DNA of 64,000 bases from Tuberibacillus calidus DSM 17572 (GCF_000430685.1 NZ_AUMM01000004.1:1-64000), one strand, 5' to 3'. Shown: positions 18,523 through 27,336, counted from the stretch's first letter. Translations and numbers: made by a program. The notes: a model not told the origin generated them from the sequence alone.

Positions 18523-19707
18523 ATAAATCACTTCCTTTTTTGCTGAAGTCCGACCTTTATCTTTGACGAGTAAGATGGAGATCAAGGCTAGGATCATGCC
18601 GAAAGTTGTGTAAATGAACATCACCGTGTAGCCAAAGAGGTCAATCAGTCGGCCTAAGAGCGGTGGAGATATAATTGCGGCAAGTGCTGAGACGAGATAA
18701 TATAAACCGGTTCGTGTACCGATAGATGCTTCGCGTCCGGTTGAAACGACAAACGGATATGAGTTGATGTTAATGCATGCCCAAAACACACCTCCAATGA
18801 CAAGGAAGAGCCTGAGCCATACCGCAGCGTCTATAAAAATCATCGCCGCATAACATGCCCCCATTCCGATGACCCCAATAGTGATCATTGTCTTTTTCCC
18901 AAATTTCCCGCCAAGCCACCCGCTCGGCAAGGTAAACAAGAGGAAGGCCCCAGTAAAGAAAAGCAAAGAGAAGGAAGCCGCGCTGTCAGACATGCCTAGG
19001 TGATGGGTGCCGTATAAAGTAAATAAAGCCTCAATGCCTTGATAGGAAGTAAACCAAAAGAAAATGGCACCGAGCAAGAAAATTGTCGATCGGTCCAATT
19101 CCCCGCGGATGCGGATTGTTCTTTTCTCCGCTACGCTGTAACCGACCGCATCCCGCTTTTCTTTAATATTCGTTACAAGGATCCAAAGCGATAGGAGAAT
19201 AACGGCTGAGGCCATAAGAAACGGAAATGATGGATGAATATCATAAAGCTTTGAGCCGATGCTAAAGGCAATGACAGATCCCACCCCACCCATAAAATTG
19301 ATGATGCCGTTGGCTTGTGAGCGTTTCGCATCCATTGTAATGTCGGGCATGAGGGAGACTGTCGGCGAGCGATAAAGACTCATGGACAAGTTCATAAGGA
19401 CCATAAATAAAACCAAGGTCCATAAACTGATGTGAAAAGGAATAAAGGCAAAAAATATGGCTGAAAGCGGCATGCCGATTAGAAGATATGGCATTCTTTT
19501 TCCAAAACGCGTATCCGTCCGGTCGCTGCGATGGCCGATCCAAGGCTGTATAAACAGAGCAAAGTAATTATCGACCGTCATCAGAAACCCGATAAGTGCC
19601 GTGCTTTTAATGAAATCATCAAGGAAAAGGGGCACGAAGGCATTATACAGCCCCCAAGTTAAACTGATGCTAAAAAAGCCAAAGCCAAGCAACCATACTT
19701 TCTTCAT
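18514..19707 (-). CDS. MFS transporter, sugar/cation symporter-like
   Basis: 397 aa, 12 membrane spans. After helix 2 it carries GHRSDRTDTRFGKRMPYLLI, the loop typical of the GPH/SLC45-like part of the major facilitator superfamily. Helix 8-9 loop is LGGKFGKKTMI. Start ATG 19707 follows GAGGAGCTGAATG. It lies 66 bases behind the glycerophosphodiesterase and on the same strand, so it may be co-transcribed; import of a glycoside or of a product of that enzyme is possible but only by context. Confidence 0.8.
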   Translation of the reverse strand: MKKVWLLGFGFFSISLTWGLYNAFVPLFLDDFIKSTALIGFLMTVDNYFALFIQPWIGHRSDRTDTRFGKRMPYLLIGMPLSAIFFAFIPFHISLWTLVLFMVLMNLSMSLYRSPTVSLMPDITMDAKRSQANGIINFMGGVGSVIAFSIGSKLYDIHPSFPFLMASAVILLSLWILVTNIKEKRDAVGYSVAEKRTIRIRGELDRSTIFLLGAIFFWFTSYQGIEALFTLYGTHHLGMSDSAASFSLLFFTGAFLLFTLPSGWLGGKFGKKTMITIGVIGMGACYAAMIFIDAAVWLRLFLVIGGVFWACININSYPFVVSTGREASIGTRTGLYYLVSALAAIISPPLLGRLIDLFGYTVMFIYTTFGMILALISILLVKDKGRTSAKKEVIYEG

Positions 19708-19772
19708 ACATTCAGCTCCTCAAATAGGAAGTATCAAATTGTCCATGTCCCGTTCAATTTGCAAATGAAGTT

Positions 19773-20537
19773 TTATATTTCAGGTGAACATGGACGACAA
19801 AGTTCGGACTTTTCTTTTAGGAGATCTGCCAACCGATCGGGATAATCGGTGATGATTCCGGAGACACCTGATTGAAGAAGGCACTTCATCTCATTCCGAT
19901 CGTTTACAGTAAAGGGATAATACGCAATGCCTTCCCTTTTTGCCGCACGTACGAATTCGGGCAAAACGGCATAATGAATAGGGTGCAGGGCGCTAGCCCC
20001 AATGGATTTCGCATAATGCCACGGTTCGAAAAGGGCTTCGTTATAAAGCAAGCCGATGGGAATCTCCGGAGCGAGCCTTTTTAGCTCGACTAAGGAATAG
20101 TGATTAAAGCTTGAAATAATAACCCTCTCTGTCATGTCATGTGCACGGATCGCCTCTCCCACACGCTTTTCTATTTCAGGATACAGAACGACGCCGCTCT
20201 TTAACTCCAGATTGATGACTAGATCCAGTTGTTTAACGAAAGCAAATAATTCATCTAATGTTGGAACCCTTTCACCCTTGTAATCTTCATCCATCCATGA
20301 ACCAGCATCCATTTGCTTGATTTCCTCTAAATAAAAATCTTTGATAAGTCCGCGCACCCCACATGTTCGCTCAAGGGAGTGGTCGTGAATGAGAACGAGT
20401 TTTCCGTCTTTTGTCATGTGGACATCCGTTTCGATGCCTGTCGCCCCCATTTCGACGGCTTTGGTAAAAGCAAGCATCGTATTTTCGGGATAATAGCCTG
20501 ATGCGCCGCGATGAGCAAAAATAATGGGTAACGCCAA
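19773..20537 (-). CDS. Glycerophosphodiester phosphodiesterase
   Basis: 254 aa, full length for a cytoplasmic GDPD. FAHRGASGYYPENTMLAF holds the catalytic His-Arg and the Glu-Asn pair; GIETDVHMTKDGKLVLIHDH holds the metal ligands and second catalytic His; INLELKSG the next metal Glu. It splits glycerophosphodiesters to sn-glycerol 3-phosphate plus an alcohol. There is no signal peptide. The start is TTG at 20537 behind AAGGGGGG. An MFS gene follows. Confidence 0.92.
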   Translation of the reverse strand: MALPIIFAHRGASGYYPENTMLAFTKAVEMGATGIETDVHMTKDGKLVLIHDHSLERTCGVRGLIKDFYLEEIKQMDAGSWMDEDYKGERVPTLDELFAFVKQLDLVINLELKSGVVLYPEIEKRVGEAIRAHDMTERVIISSFNHYSLVELKRLAPEIPIGLLYNEALFEPWHYAKSIGASALHPIHYAVLPEFVRAAKREGIAYYPFTVNDRNEMKCLLQSGVSGIITDYPDRLADLLKEKSELCRPCSPEI

Positions 20538-20575
20538 ATTAGTCCCCCCTTACTCAAAAACCAGCTTTCTTAAAT

Positions 20576-20604
20576 TATATACGATTTGTTAGAATACTGG
20601 ACAA
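20576..20604 (-). promoter_or_regulatory. Candidate promoter of the GDPD gene
   Basis: On the minus strand TTGTCC (20604-20599), 17 bases, then TATATA/TATAAT (20581-20574). The box lies about 40 bases before the TTG start. Confidence 0.5.
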
Positions 20605-20837
20605 AAAATTGGGAATTTTTGATTAGACCTTGTCCGTAAGGTTGGTAGAATGTTTTTGGTTGCGGAATTTTATAGTCACCACAGGATGACATAAAAAGGA
20701 TTCCGAATCTTTATGCGTGAATTTCACACCGTTGGTTGCAATGCCAAAATCCCTTTTAAGCATGGCTTGGTGAGCTTTGATTTAAAAAAACCATGAAACG
20801 TCCATCCTGAAAAAGCGCACCTAGTTTTTTGACATAT
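20605..20837. other. Gene-free stretch with no recognised feature
   Basis: About 230 bases between the GDPD promoter and the terminator of the next minus-strand gene. I see no open frame with a ribosome site, no repeat copy and no known RNA motif. Confidence 0.4.
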
Positions 20838-20866
20838 AAAAAACCCCGTACCTCCTAGGGCACGGG
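20838..20866 (-). terminator. Terminator of the Gly/Phe/Pro-rich protein gene
   Basis: On the minus strand CCCGT pairs with ACGGG, with an inner CCTAGG centre, followed by GTTTTTTATAT. Confidence 0.75.
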
Positions 20867-20876
20867 AAAGGAGAGG

Positions 20877-21308
20877 TTAAAAAAAGCCCGGAATTCCCGC
20901 CGTACCAGGCGCACCAAAAAGGGTTGGCATAAAACTTGCCAAACCGCTTCCTTGTGGTCCAGTAAACGGCGGTGCGAAACCGGTTAGTCCGGGGCCCATT
21001 GGATTAAAGGAGAGGCTGCCGCTATTTTGGAAACCACTAAAAGGAAACCCAATCTGTCCAAATCCGAAAGGAAACGGCATGCTTTGAGCGCTTCCTGTAC
21101 TAGCGGGATTGTTCGGAAAAAGGGATTTAAACTGATTCATGAGGCCGCCGAAAGACCCAATGACATTGGCTAACTGCTTATGACCCATGGAATTGGCCAG
21201 GTTGCTTCCCATGCCGAGAAGCGGTGCCAAATTCCCTAAATTTCCTAATCCATATACCCTCGATTCATAACCAGGATAAACCGTAGGCTCGAAAGTGGGC
21301 CAATACAT
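20877..21308 (-). CDS. Gly/Phe/Pro-rich hypothetical protein, possible spore coat-type protein
   Basis: 143 aa. The N-terminal 65 residues have some helix (ANVIGSFGGLMNQFKSLF); the rest is low-complexity G, F, P, S and A (PFPFGFGQIGFPFSGFQ). There is no signal peptide. ATG 21308 lies 7 bases after GAGGAGG and is preferred to the GTG just before it. The composition resembles small coat or coat-associated proteins of Bacilli (for example YqfQ-like), but I cannot name a family; a spore role is a guess supported only by the host being a sporeformer. Confidence 0.6.
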   Translation of the reverse strand: MYWPTFEPTVYPGYESRVYGLGNLGNLAPLLGMGSNLANSMGHKQLANVIGSFGGLMNQFKSLFPNNPASTGSAQSMPFPFGFGQIGFPFSGFQNSGSLSFNPMGPGLTGFAPPFTGPQGSGLASFMPTLFGAPGTAGIPGFF

Positions 21309-21437
21309 CACATCGCCTCCTCAAAAAGACCATTGTCCCTCATCCTTATCCTATGGCGGCTATTTGGATCGGGAAATTGTCCTAATAGGGAATTTGTTTA
21401 AGGGGCTACATCAAGACGGTTGCAGGCTTTACTGGTA

Positions 21438-21479
21438 TAAAAAAAGGGCCAGAGAGGGCTTTACAGCCACTCAGGCCCG
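21438..21479 (-). terminator. Terminator of the beta-hydroxyacid dehydrogenase gene
   Basis: On the minus strand GGGCCTGAGTGGCTG pairs roughly with CCCTCTCTGGCCC and is followed by TTTTTTT. A short fragment of the dispersed repeat (ACTGGTATAAAA) overlaps the tail. Confidence 0.75.
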
Positions 21480-21485
21480 TCTTGA

Positions 21486-22358
21486 CTATTCTTGGCCAAG
21501 CCACTTGAAAATGGCAGACATGTCCATTCTTCCATACCCATGTTGTTTGGCTTGGGCATACAGTTCTTTTAGGACATTAGCCAGCGGCATGGCATAATTT
21601 TTTTCGAAAGCGGTTAAAGCCACGAGATGAAGATCTTTTTGCATATGTTCAAGCGGAAACTCGGGAGTGAAATCCAACACCATGATTTTCGCTTTTTTCC
21701 CCTGAAGGATGGGCGCGCTTACCGGGTGGTTCAATAACATCTCCACTACCATGCTTTTATCCAAACCCATGGCTTCCCCTAAGTGCACGGTTTCCGAAAA
21801 AGCCGCCATATTGTGTGCGAGCATAAGGTTAATCAAAATTTTCATGGCGCTTCCGTTGCCGTGCTTCCCAAGGTAATGCACGGCTTTTCCCATAGCTTCG
21901 AAATACGGTTTTGCTTCTTCAAAATCCGTTTGTTCGCCGCCAACAAGAAAAATTAATTCGCCTCTTTCGGCAGGGATTTTCGAGCCGGAAACGGGGGCAT
22001 CGAGAAAGCGGATGTTTTGGGCACTCGATGCTTCCGCCATTTTTTTGCTGAAAGTCGGATGAACCGTGCTCATATCCACCCAGAGCGCACCCGGCTTTAT
22101 CCCTGAAAATAACCCGTTATCCGCATAAACGACCGCTTCGACGACTTCGGGATGGCTAAGCATGGTAAAGACGATATCGGCGTTTTCCGCCGCTTTTTTC
22201 GGTGAATCCGCCCATTGCGCACCGCTTCTGATTAAATCCTCAGCTTTTTCTTTTGTTCGGTTATGTACTGTTAAGGGGAACCCGGCTTTTAAAAGATTTT
22301 TGGCCATCCTGCTTCCCATAATACCGAGCCCAATAAAGGCAATGTTTTTTTCACCCAT
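21486..22358 (-). CDS. NAD(P)-dependent beta-hydroxyacid dehydrogenase (3-hydroxyisobutyrate dehydrogenase family)
   Basis: 290 aa. Rossmann dinucleotide motif FIGLGIMGSRMAKNLLKAGF at residues 8-27, followed by HNRTKEKAEDL. The substrate-binding DAPVSGSKIPAERGELIFL and the catalytic lysine region GNGSAMKILINL are intact. PVSG then SKIPAE and the MKIL context look like the glyoxylate/succinic-semialdehyde reductase branch (GLYR type) rather than true 3-hydroxyisobutyrate dehydrogenase. Start ATG follows AAAGGAGTGACAAACG. A second family member lies at 56046. Monocistronic; divergent from the SpoIID-like gene. Confidence 0.87.
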   Translation of the reverse strand: MGEKNIAFIGLGIMGSRMAKNLLKAGFPLTVHNRTKEKAEDLIRSGAQWADSPKKAAENADIVFTMLSHPEVVEAVVYADNGLFSGIKPGALWVDMSTVHPTFSKKMAEASSAQNIRFLDAPVSGSKIPAERGELIFLVGGEQTDFEEAKPYFEAMGKAVHYLGKHGNGSAMKILINLMLAHNMAAFSETVHLGEAMGLDKSMVVEMLLNHPVSAPILQGKKAKIMVLDFTPEFPLEHMQKDLHLVALTAFEKNYAMPLANVLKELYAQAKQHGYGRMDMSAIFKWLGQE

Positions 22359-22423
22359 CGTTTGTCACTCCTTTAGCGAATCCCTTTTTATTGAAAAGGG
22401 GATTTTGTGGAATACTTTTAGCT

Positions 22424-23671
22424 ATGAAAAAGATCTTGATCATTCTTATCCCCATTTTACTCTTTATGGGTCATTCTGCAAAAGCAGAAGAAATGGTAAC
22501 TGTCCGCCTGATAAAAAATATCGGCAGTCCAACGACACTCCATTTTCGGCTAAGGGGGGATTATTTTACGCCGGATTTGGGCATACCGCTTTTTGAACGC
22601 CATCAGTACAAACTAAAAGTGCATAAGGGACGACTTGTTTTACAGGACGGTAAAGCGATGTATCGCCTTGGCCGAACGTTTATCATCGCGCCAAAGACGT
22701 ATGATCGGGCGCACATGATCTTTTTGAATGGCACACCGTATTTAGGTGCGATGGCCTTTCGGCTGGAGATAGATCATATTCGCCCTGTGAATCAGTTACC
22801 GATGGAAGATTATTTGAAAGGCGTTGTCCCCTTTGAAGTATTCCCTTCTTGGCATATGGAAGCACTAAAGGCCCAGGCGCTCGCGGCACGAACCTATGCG
22901 GCAAGCCATCTTCACAGAGAGATTGTCGATACGATTCAGGACCAAGTTTATGGCGGTTATCTTTGGAACCCGAAGACGACAAAAGCTGTTGAGGAAACGA
23001 AAGGTGAGGTGATCACGTATCACGGCCGTTTAATTGACGCCTTTTATTCGGCAAGTAACGGCGGAGTCACCGAAAATAATGCCCACGTTTGGGGAGGGGA
23101 AAATAAGCCTTTTTATCCCATTAAAAAAGACCCTTACGATCCCAAACAACCGTGGCAGTTGACGTTTCACCAAAACCAAATAAGAGCGAACCGTCCGATT
23201 CAGTGGTCAAGCACTCATGAAAAAGAGGCGAAGATCGCTGAAAACATAAAACAATGGCTGAGAAGGCAAGGCTATGGCCCCGACATTAAAATTCTTGACA
23301 TTCCACGGTTTTCCATCGATGATGCGCGCAACGCTTCCGGAAGAGCTTTAACAGGATCGCTGACCGTAACCTTCTTGCAGCGTTTTCACGGTTTGTTTCG
23401 TTACGAAGAAGTCCGCTTGGAACATGTATCCTTGAAGCGAATTCGCCCGATTTTTGGTGGAGACGTTTTCAAAAGCTATCTGATTGATGACGTGACGTGC
23501 CGTAAAGGGCTTTGTACCGTCAAAGGTCGCGGGTATGGTCACGGTGTCGGCATGAGTCAATGGGGGGCAAGCCGTATGGGGGAACGCGGAAAAAATTATA
23601 AGGAGATTATCCAATTTTATTTCCCGGGAACGGACATCCGCTCCCTAGATGAAAAAAAGGTTGACTCATAA
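22424..23671 (+). CDS. SpoIID/LytB domain protein (peptidoglycan remodelling)
   Basis: 415 aa from ATG 22424; the signal peptide is MKKILIILIPILLFMGHSAKA. SpoIID features: MEDYLKGVVPFEVFPSWHME, EALKAQALAARTYAAS, FYSASNGGVTENNAHVWGG and the C-terminal GRGYGHGVGMSQWGA. SpoIID is a lytic transglycosylase for engulfment and LytB an amidase enhancer; this secreted protein, not linked to spoIIQ or murAA, could be either branch. The ribosome site is weak. A GGTTGAC-type hairpin overlaps the stop codon. Confidence 0.85.
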   Translation: MKKILIILIPILLFMGHSAKAEEMVTVRLIKNIGSPTTLHFRLRGDYFTPDLGIPLFERHQYKLKVHKGRLVLQDGKAMYRLGRTFIIAPKTYDRAHMIFLNGTPYLGAMAFRLEIDHIRPVNQLPMEDYLKGVVPFEVFPSWHMEALKAQALAARTYAASHLHREIVDTIQDQVYGGYLWNPKTTKAVEETKGEVITYHGRLIDAFYSASNGGVTENNAHVWGGENKPFYPIKKDPYDPKQPWQLTFHQNQIRANRPIQWSSTHEKEAKIAENIKQWLRRQGYGPDIKILDIPRFSIDDARNASGRALTGSLTVTFLQRFHGLFRYEEVRLEHVSLKRIRPIFGGDVFKSYLIDDVTCRKGLCTVKGRGYGHGVGMSQWGASRMGERGKNYKEIIQFYFPGTDIRSLDEKKVDS

Positions 23672-23692
23672 CGTCAGCCTTAACTTTTTTAT
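23658..23692 (+). terminator. Terminator of the SpoIID-like gene, GGTTGAC type
   Basis: AAGGTTGAC pairs with GTCAGCCTT and is followed by AACTTTTTT. It starts within the last codons of the gene. Confidence 0.75.
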
Positions 23693-23782
23693 ACAATTAA
23701 GAAAGCCTATCATTTCTCAGGCTAGCATAAAGACAACTAAGGCACGGCCAAGCCTTTTGGGCGAAGACCGTGCCAAGTTTTT
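23691..23782 (+). repeat. Dispersed two-hairpin repeat, copy 2
   Basis: Forward orientation. GGCTAGCATAAAGACAACTAA is followed by GGCACGG, CCAAGCCTTTTGGGCGAAG, then CCGTGCC and AAGTTTTT. The arm sequence GGCACGG/CCGTGCC differs from the common GGCTCTGCC/GGCAGAGCC but still pairs. Confidence 0.8.
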
Positions 23783-23792
23783 CTTATAGCCT

Positions 23793-24737
23793 TCAACGAC
23801 CTTCCGCGGATTTTGCCATGGGTTTACGATGCAGAAGTCTCTCCTCAAGCCGCAACAGCCATTTTGTCCGCGAAAAGGTAAAGAGGATGAGGGAGAGCCA
23901 AATCATGATAAAAGAAAAAAGGTGTTCGCGGTCAAACGGTTCGTGATATATAAGGGTGCCAAGTATGAGCATCAATGTCGGTCCAACATATTGGAAAAAT
24001 CCCACCATCGTCAGGGAAATGCGGTTCGCACCAGCGGCAAATAAAATGAGTGGAACCGCGGTAACGACACCTGCACCCATAAGAAGCAGAGCCTGCCCAG
24101 GATCATTAAAATGAAACGGCGCCTTGGCCGGGTCGATCCATAATAGATAAATTAAGGAAAGCGGCGTGACAATGGCGGTTTCAATCGTCAGACCGGTCAT
24201 GGCTTTTAGCTGCACCTTCTTTTTAAGCAGTCCGTATAAACCAAATGTTAAGGCTAGGCCTAGAGAAATCCACGGAAAGACGCCGACTTGAACGGTCATG
24301 ATAAAGACGCCGATAAACGCAATGAAAAAGGAAACGATCTGCCAAAATGACAGTTTTTCTTTAAGAAAAATAAGACCGAGTAAAACGCTGATCAACGGAT
24401 TGATGTAATAGCCGAGACTTGCTTGCACAACATGGTCATGGGAAACGGCCCATATAAAAATGTACCAGTTCAGCGTTATCAAAAGCGATGCCGCGATGAT
24501 GGTGATAAGTCGCTTAGGATGGCGGTACAGGTTGAGATAATCCTCTTTAAGGGATTGGACGTTTTTGGTTACAAGGATTAAAAGAATCATAAAAACAAAC
24601 GACCACAGCACGCGATGGGCGATGACTTCTTCAGCGGTCGCCGCCGTGATCCACTTCCAGTAAACGGGCAGGATTCCCCAGAGGAAATAAGCCCCTAGAG
24701 CAGCAGCCGCGCCGGTTATTTGCTCATTTGATCGCAT
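23793..24737 (-). CDS. rarD: RarD-type EamA/DMT family permease
   Basis: 314 aa, ten membrane spans in two EamA halves. N-terminal GAYFLWGILPVYWKWI and EEVIAHRVLWSFVFM are typical of RarD; the second half includes PLILFAAGANRISLTMVGF and QYVGPTLMLILG. ATG 24737 follows GGAG at about 10 bases and trims 24 residues from the longest frame. RarD was named for chloramphenicol sensitivity in other bacteria; its true substrate is not known. Convergent with the SpoIID-like gene across repeat copy 2. Confidence 0.85.
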   Translation of the reverse strand: MRSNEQITGAAAALGAYFLWGILPVYWKWITAATAEEVIAHRVLWSFVFMILLILVTKNVQSLKEDYLNLYRHPKRLITIIAASLLITLNWYIFIWAVSHDHVVQASLGYYINPLISVLLGLIFLKEKLSFWQIVSFFIAFIGVFIMTVQVGVFPWISLGLALTFGLYGLLKKKVQLKAMTGLTIETAIVTPLSLIYLLWIDPAKAPFHFNDPGQALLLMGAGVVTAVPLILFAAGANRISLTMVGFFQYVGPTLMLILGTLIYHEPFDREHLFSFIMIWLSLILFTFSRTKWLLRLEERLLHRKPMAKSAEGR

Positions 24738-24921
24738 CGATGTCACACTCCATTTCCCATTTCCCCAAAATAATACATTCATTTTACGGAGTCCAACACG
24801 CCTCTTCAAGCCTTTTGCTCAAAGAGACACATTTAACTGCAAATCTTATATCCGGATGAACGTATAAACTGCCCTTCAATGACAAAGAATACAGGTGATC
24901 AAACGAGAGAAGGTGGAGGGT

Positions 24922-25104
24922 TTGAATAAACAAAGGGCAAAAGAAATTGTTTCATCGCCCAACATGGTGAACGTCACGTATAATGGGCAACCGATTTACA
25001 TACAAAACGTAGATGATGAAACCGAAACGGCAAGGATCTACCCACTTGATAACCCTGAAAATGAACAAACCGTACCGCTGAGCCAGCTAAAAGAAGGTGA
25101 ATGA
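24922..25104 (+). CDS. sspH: Small acid-soluble spore protein H
   Basis: 60 aa. The protein begins with MNKQRAKEIVSSPNMVNVTY, then QPIYIQNVDDET and IYPLDNPEN, matching the SspH family closely in sequence and length (59-60 aa). The start is TTG at 24922 behind GGTGGAGGG. SspH is a minor spore core protein made in the forespore, usually from a sigma-G promoter; I could not define that promoter by eye. A short hairpin follows. Confidence 0.93.
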   Translation: MNKQRAKEIVSSPNMVNVTYNGQPIYIQNVDDETETARIYPLDNPENEQTVPLSQLKEGE

Positions 25105-25142
25105 CGAAACCGGATGCGTTTTAACACCCATCCTTTGCCTTA

Positions 25143-25168
25143 AATCCAGCGTTAAGCTGGGTTTATAT
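25143..25168. terminator. sspH terminator hairpin
   Basis: AAATCCAGC pairs with GCTGGGTTT around GTTAA; followed by ATATTGTTT. Short but placed 40 bases after sspH. Confidence 0.6.
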
Positions 25169-25189
25169 TGTTTACGCGCAGGTCTTTTA

Positions 25190-25315
25190 CCTTGGTTTTC
25201 AGGTTTTACCGTTGGCTTTTGAAGATTTACCGCTAAGTTTTCAGGTTTTACCGCCAACTTTTGAGGATTTACCGTCGGGTTTTCATATTTTACCACCTGA
25301 TTTTAAGGATTTACG
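25190..25315. repeat. Tandem array of six 21-bp units
   Basis: TTTACC (TTTACG in the last unit) recurs at 25205, 25226, 25247, 25268, 25289 and 25310, exactly 21 bases apart. Units alternate between a GGTTTTCAGG-like and a GGCTTTTGAAGA-like version, so the true period may be 42. On the minus strand the array is open for five units and would read as heptapeptides such as AVKPENL and AVNLQKP, but the first unit has a TAA and there is no ribosome site. The plus strand is open as well. Confidence 0.85.
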
Positions 25316-25400
25316 GCCACTTTATAATCATTTTCATTTAGCTCGAGAAATTTTTATGATGAACCCTTTTGGGGCGGATTCGTTAAAAAATTTGGTTCTG

Positions 25401-25482
25401 ATAAGCCAGGTGGGTGTAAATATAACCTTCGTTGGCTTATACTAGCCTGAAAAATGATAGACTTTCTAGCTAATACAAAAAA
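25401..25482 (-). repeat. Dispersed two-hairpin repeat, copy 3 (partial)
   Basis: Reverse orientation. CCTTCGTTGGCTTATACTAG, CCTGAAAAATGATAGACTTT and CTAGCTAATACAAAAAA are kept; the GGCAGAGCC hairpin is missing. ATAAGCCA/TGGCTTAT form an extra inverted repeat. Confidence 0.6.
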
Positions 25483-25509
25483 GGATGACACAGAGAGCGT
25501 GTCACCCTT
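25477..25509 (-). terminator. Terminator of the ATP-grasp gene
   Basis: On the minus strand GGGTGACAC pairs with GTGTCATCC and is followed by TTTTTTG. The 5' arm begins just behind the stop codon. Confidence 0.8.
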
Positions 25510-26330
25510 TAACTCGTTTTGGTATAACGGAAAGGCCGAATGGGCGAATAAGGCGGCGTGCTTCGGGGCGTTTGATTCACAAGATAATCATAAATCAGTT
25601 TTTCAATAGGTATCCCCAATTTTTGTAAGCCAACATTCCCAAACAGCACATTAAATTCTAAAAAATATGGCCAGCCATTTTCAACCGCGACATCAAAACC
25701 GGCATGATCAATTTCGAGGGCCTGCGCCACGGCTTCGACAAGGTCAATGATTTCCCGGGGAACCGGTTCAAAGGAAATCGTCCCTCCTTGGGCGACATTA
25801 TTCAGATAGTTCCCCTCGTGCGCCAAGCGCCAATAGGCACCGACCACCTTTTGCCCGACTAATGTGATGCGAATATCGCGGTCGATGTCGAGTTTTTCCT
25901 GAACATAGAGGATATCGTGTTTTGCGGCATAGTCTCTGAAATCACGTTCATTTTCGATTAAAAAAACACCGCGCCCCATGGAATTGCGCACCTCTTTGGC
26001 GATAAAAGGAAAGGGGAGGCGCTCTAAAATCGTCTGGATATTTCCGGGTGTCGCCGCCATGATTTCCGTATAAGGCACATGCTCAGGACAAATGGTTTGT
26101 AAAGCCCGTGTCATTTCAATTTTATCGTGGCCGAGGTGGTAAGACGAAACACTCGGGAAAATCGCTTTCTTCAACCCATAAACAAGACTGTTCACTTGCC
26201 AATATTCAGGGAATAAGACCCAATCGGCTCTCAGAATATCCTCTTTATTTTTAAACATGAGCTCCGGTTTTATGTAAAGGGTGTTCGGAATACCAATCGT
26301 GCGTAGGGGATTGAAGGTGACAAACTGCAT
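25509..26330 (-). CDS. RimK-like ATP-grasp ligase
   Basis: 273 aa. ATP-grasp core: PFPFIAKEVRNSMGRGVFLI (first nucleotide-binding loop), DILYVQEKLDIDRDIRITLV, GAYWRLAHEGNYLNNVAQGG and HAGFDVAVENGWPYFLEFN with the Mg-binding Glu/Asn. This is the RimK/LysX-like subclass that joins an amino acid or peptide to a carboxylate. Acceptor and donor cannot be named. Start ATG follows AGAGGAAG. The aminoglycoside phosphotransferase-like gene lies 170 bases upstream on the same strand; the pair may be functionally linked, as yet unproven. Confidence 0.82.
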   Translation of the reverse strand: MQFVTFNPLRTIGIPNTLYIKPELMFKNKEDILRADWVLFPEYWQVNSLVYGLKKAIFPSVSSYHLGHDKIEMTRALQTICPEHVPYTEIMAATPGNIQTILERLPFPFIAKEVRNSMGRGVFLIENERDFRDYAAKHDILYVQEKLDIDRDIRITLVGQKVVGAYWRLAHEGNYLNNVAQGGTISFEPVPREIIDLVEAVAQALEIDHAGFDVAVENGWPYFLEFNVLFGNVGLQKLGIPIEKLIYDYLVNQTPRSTPPYSPIRPFRYTKTS

Positions 26331-26499
26331 CGCGCATCTTCCTCTATAAAAATACTAATCTAGACGAAATAATTATAAACTTGGCCAAAGAAATTGCAAG
26401 ATGGTTTTTCCGAACGAGAACTCCCTTTTCTGAAAAAATCTTTTATGAAGTGAAGGCAAGAAATGAACACCCATCATCGTTTACCATGGTGATGGATTT

Positions 26500-27336
26500 T
26501 CAAAGGATATTTGTCCGCAATGTCCAGTCTAATCGGGAAACCCAATTGTTTTGTACAGCCGCATCCGCATGGTGAAGGCGGTTGAGCAGATGCCATATTT
26601 TATATAGGACATAGGCTTTGATGAGTGGTTCTGTATAAGCAAGCGGCCGAACCGATTGATAGGCTTTAAGAAATGCTTGATTAAGGCGGTCCGCCATATG
26701 CGGATAATGCAGCTTCGTATTCCAAAGCGTCCAAGCGATATCTACAAGCGGATGAAACCACTCCGTCCATTCCCAATCAATGACCGTTATTTTACCATCT
26801 GAATCAAAAAGGATGTTATGTGAACCGTAATCCCCGTGCGAAAGGACCCATTCATTCATGTCGGTGGATAACAATGGGAAAAACGTGCGGCTCTTTTCTA
26901 CAAGCGGCTGAGGGACAAAGTCTAAAGATGCCGGTTCTAAGACTTTCGCTTTGCGGAGCTTTAAACTTCCGTCGGTATATGCATGGGAATGAATAAGGTT
27001 GGCAAGGACAAGCCCCATATTTTTAAATACCGCTTCCGCTTTCGCCATATCTCCTGTGTCAAGGATCGACTGGCCGTTTTCCCCTCGTTCATAAGAAGTG
27101 ACGAGGATAAAAGAGGATTCCAAAGAATGATCATCTATGTATTTAGGAGTTGGGACCTTCCCATGTAAAACTTGCAAGGCATTGGCTTCATTTAAAAGAT
27201 CTTCATTGGATAAGGAAGCAATTTTCGCGACCAGAGGAGGGTTTGTCTCAATTTTATAGGCTAAATTGGTATAACCCCCAGATAACCGTCCTGCCGCCCC
27301 ATACTTTTCTTCCAAAAATCGTTCGACCTGTCCCAT
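26500..27336 (-). CDS. Aminoglycoside phosphotransferase-family small-molecule kinase
   Basis: 278 aa. APH/choline kinase fold: SGGYTNLAYKIETNPPLVAK (ATP loop and Lys), LSHGDYGSHNILFD (Brenner catalytic loop, Asp and Asn intact) and VIDWEWTEWFHPLVDIAW (the metal-binding DxE-like segment). Family members phosphorylate aminoglycosides, choline, homoserine, sugars and other small molecules; no resistance role can be claimed. ATG 27336 lies 7 bases after GGAGGA and is preferred to the GTG two codons earlier. Confidence 0.8.
   Translation of the reverse strand: MGQVERFLEEKYGAAGRLSGGYTNLAYKIETNPPLVAKIASLSNEDLLNEANALQVLHGKVPTPKYIDDHSLESSFILVTSYERGENGQSILDTGDMAKAEAVFKNMGLVLANLIHSHAYTDGSLKLRKAKVLEPASLDFVPQPLVEKSRTFFPLLSTDMNEWVLSHGDYGSHNILFDSDGKITVIDWEWTEWFHPLVDIAWTLWNTKLHYPHMADRLNQAFLKAYQSVRPLAYTEPLIKAYVLYKIWHLLNRLHHADAAVQNNWVSRLDWTLRTNIL

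Noticed and set aside
25087-25296. 69-codon minus-strand frame with heptapeptide repeats
   Set aside because: It is the shadow of the 21-bp array; no ribosome site, the array carries a stop in its first unit, and the frame runs into the sspH end.
25190-25315. CRISPR-like array
   Set aside because: Units are adjacent 21-mers with no unique spacers and no cas genes nearby.
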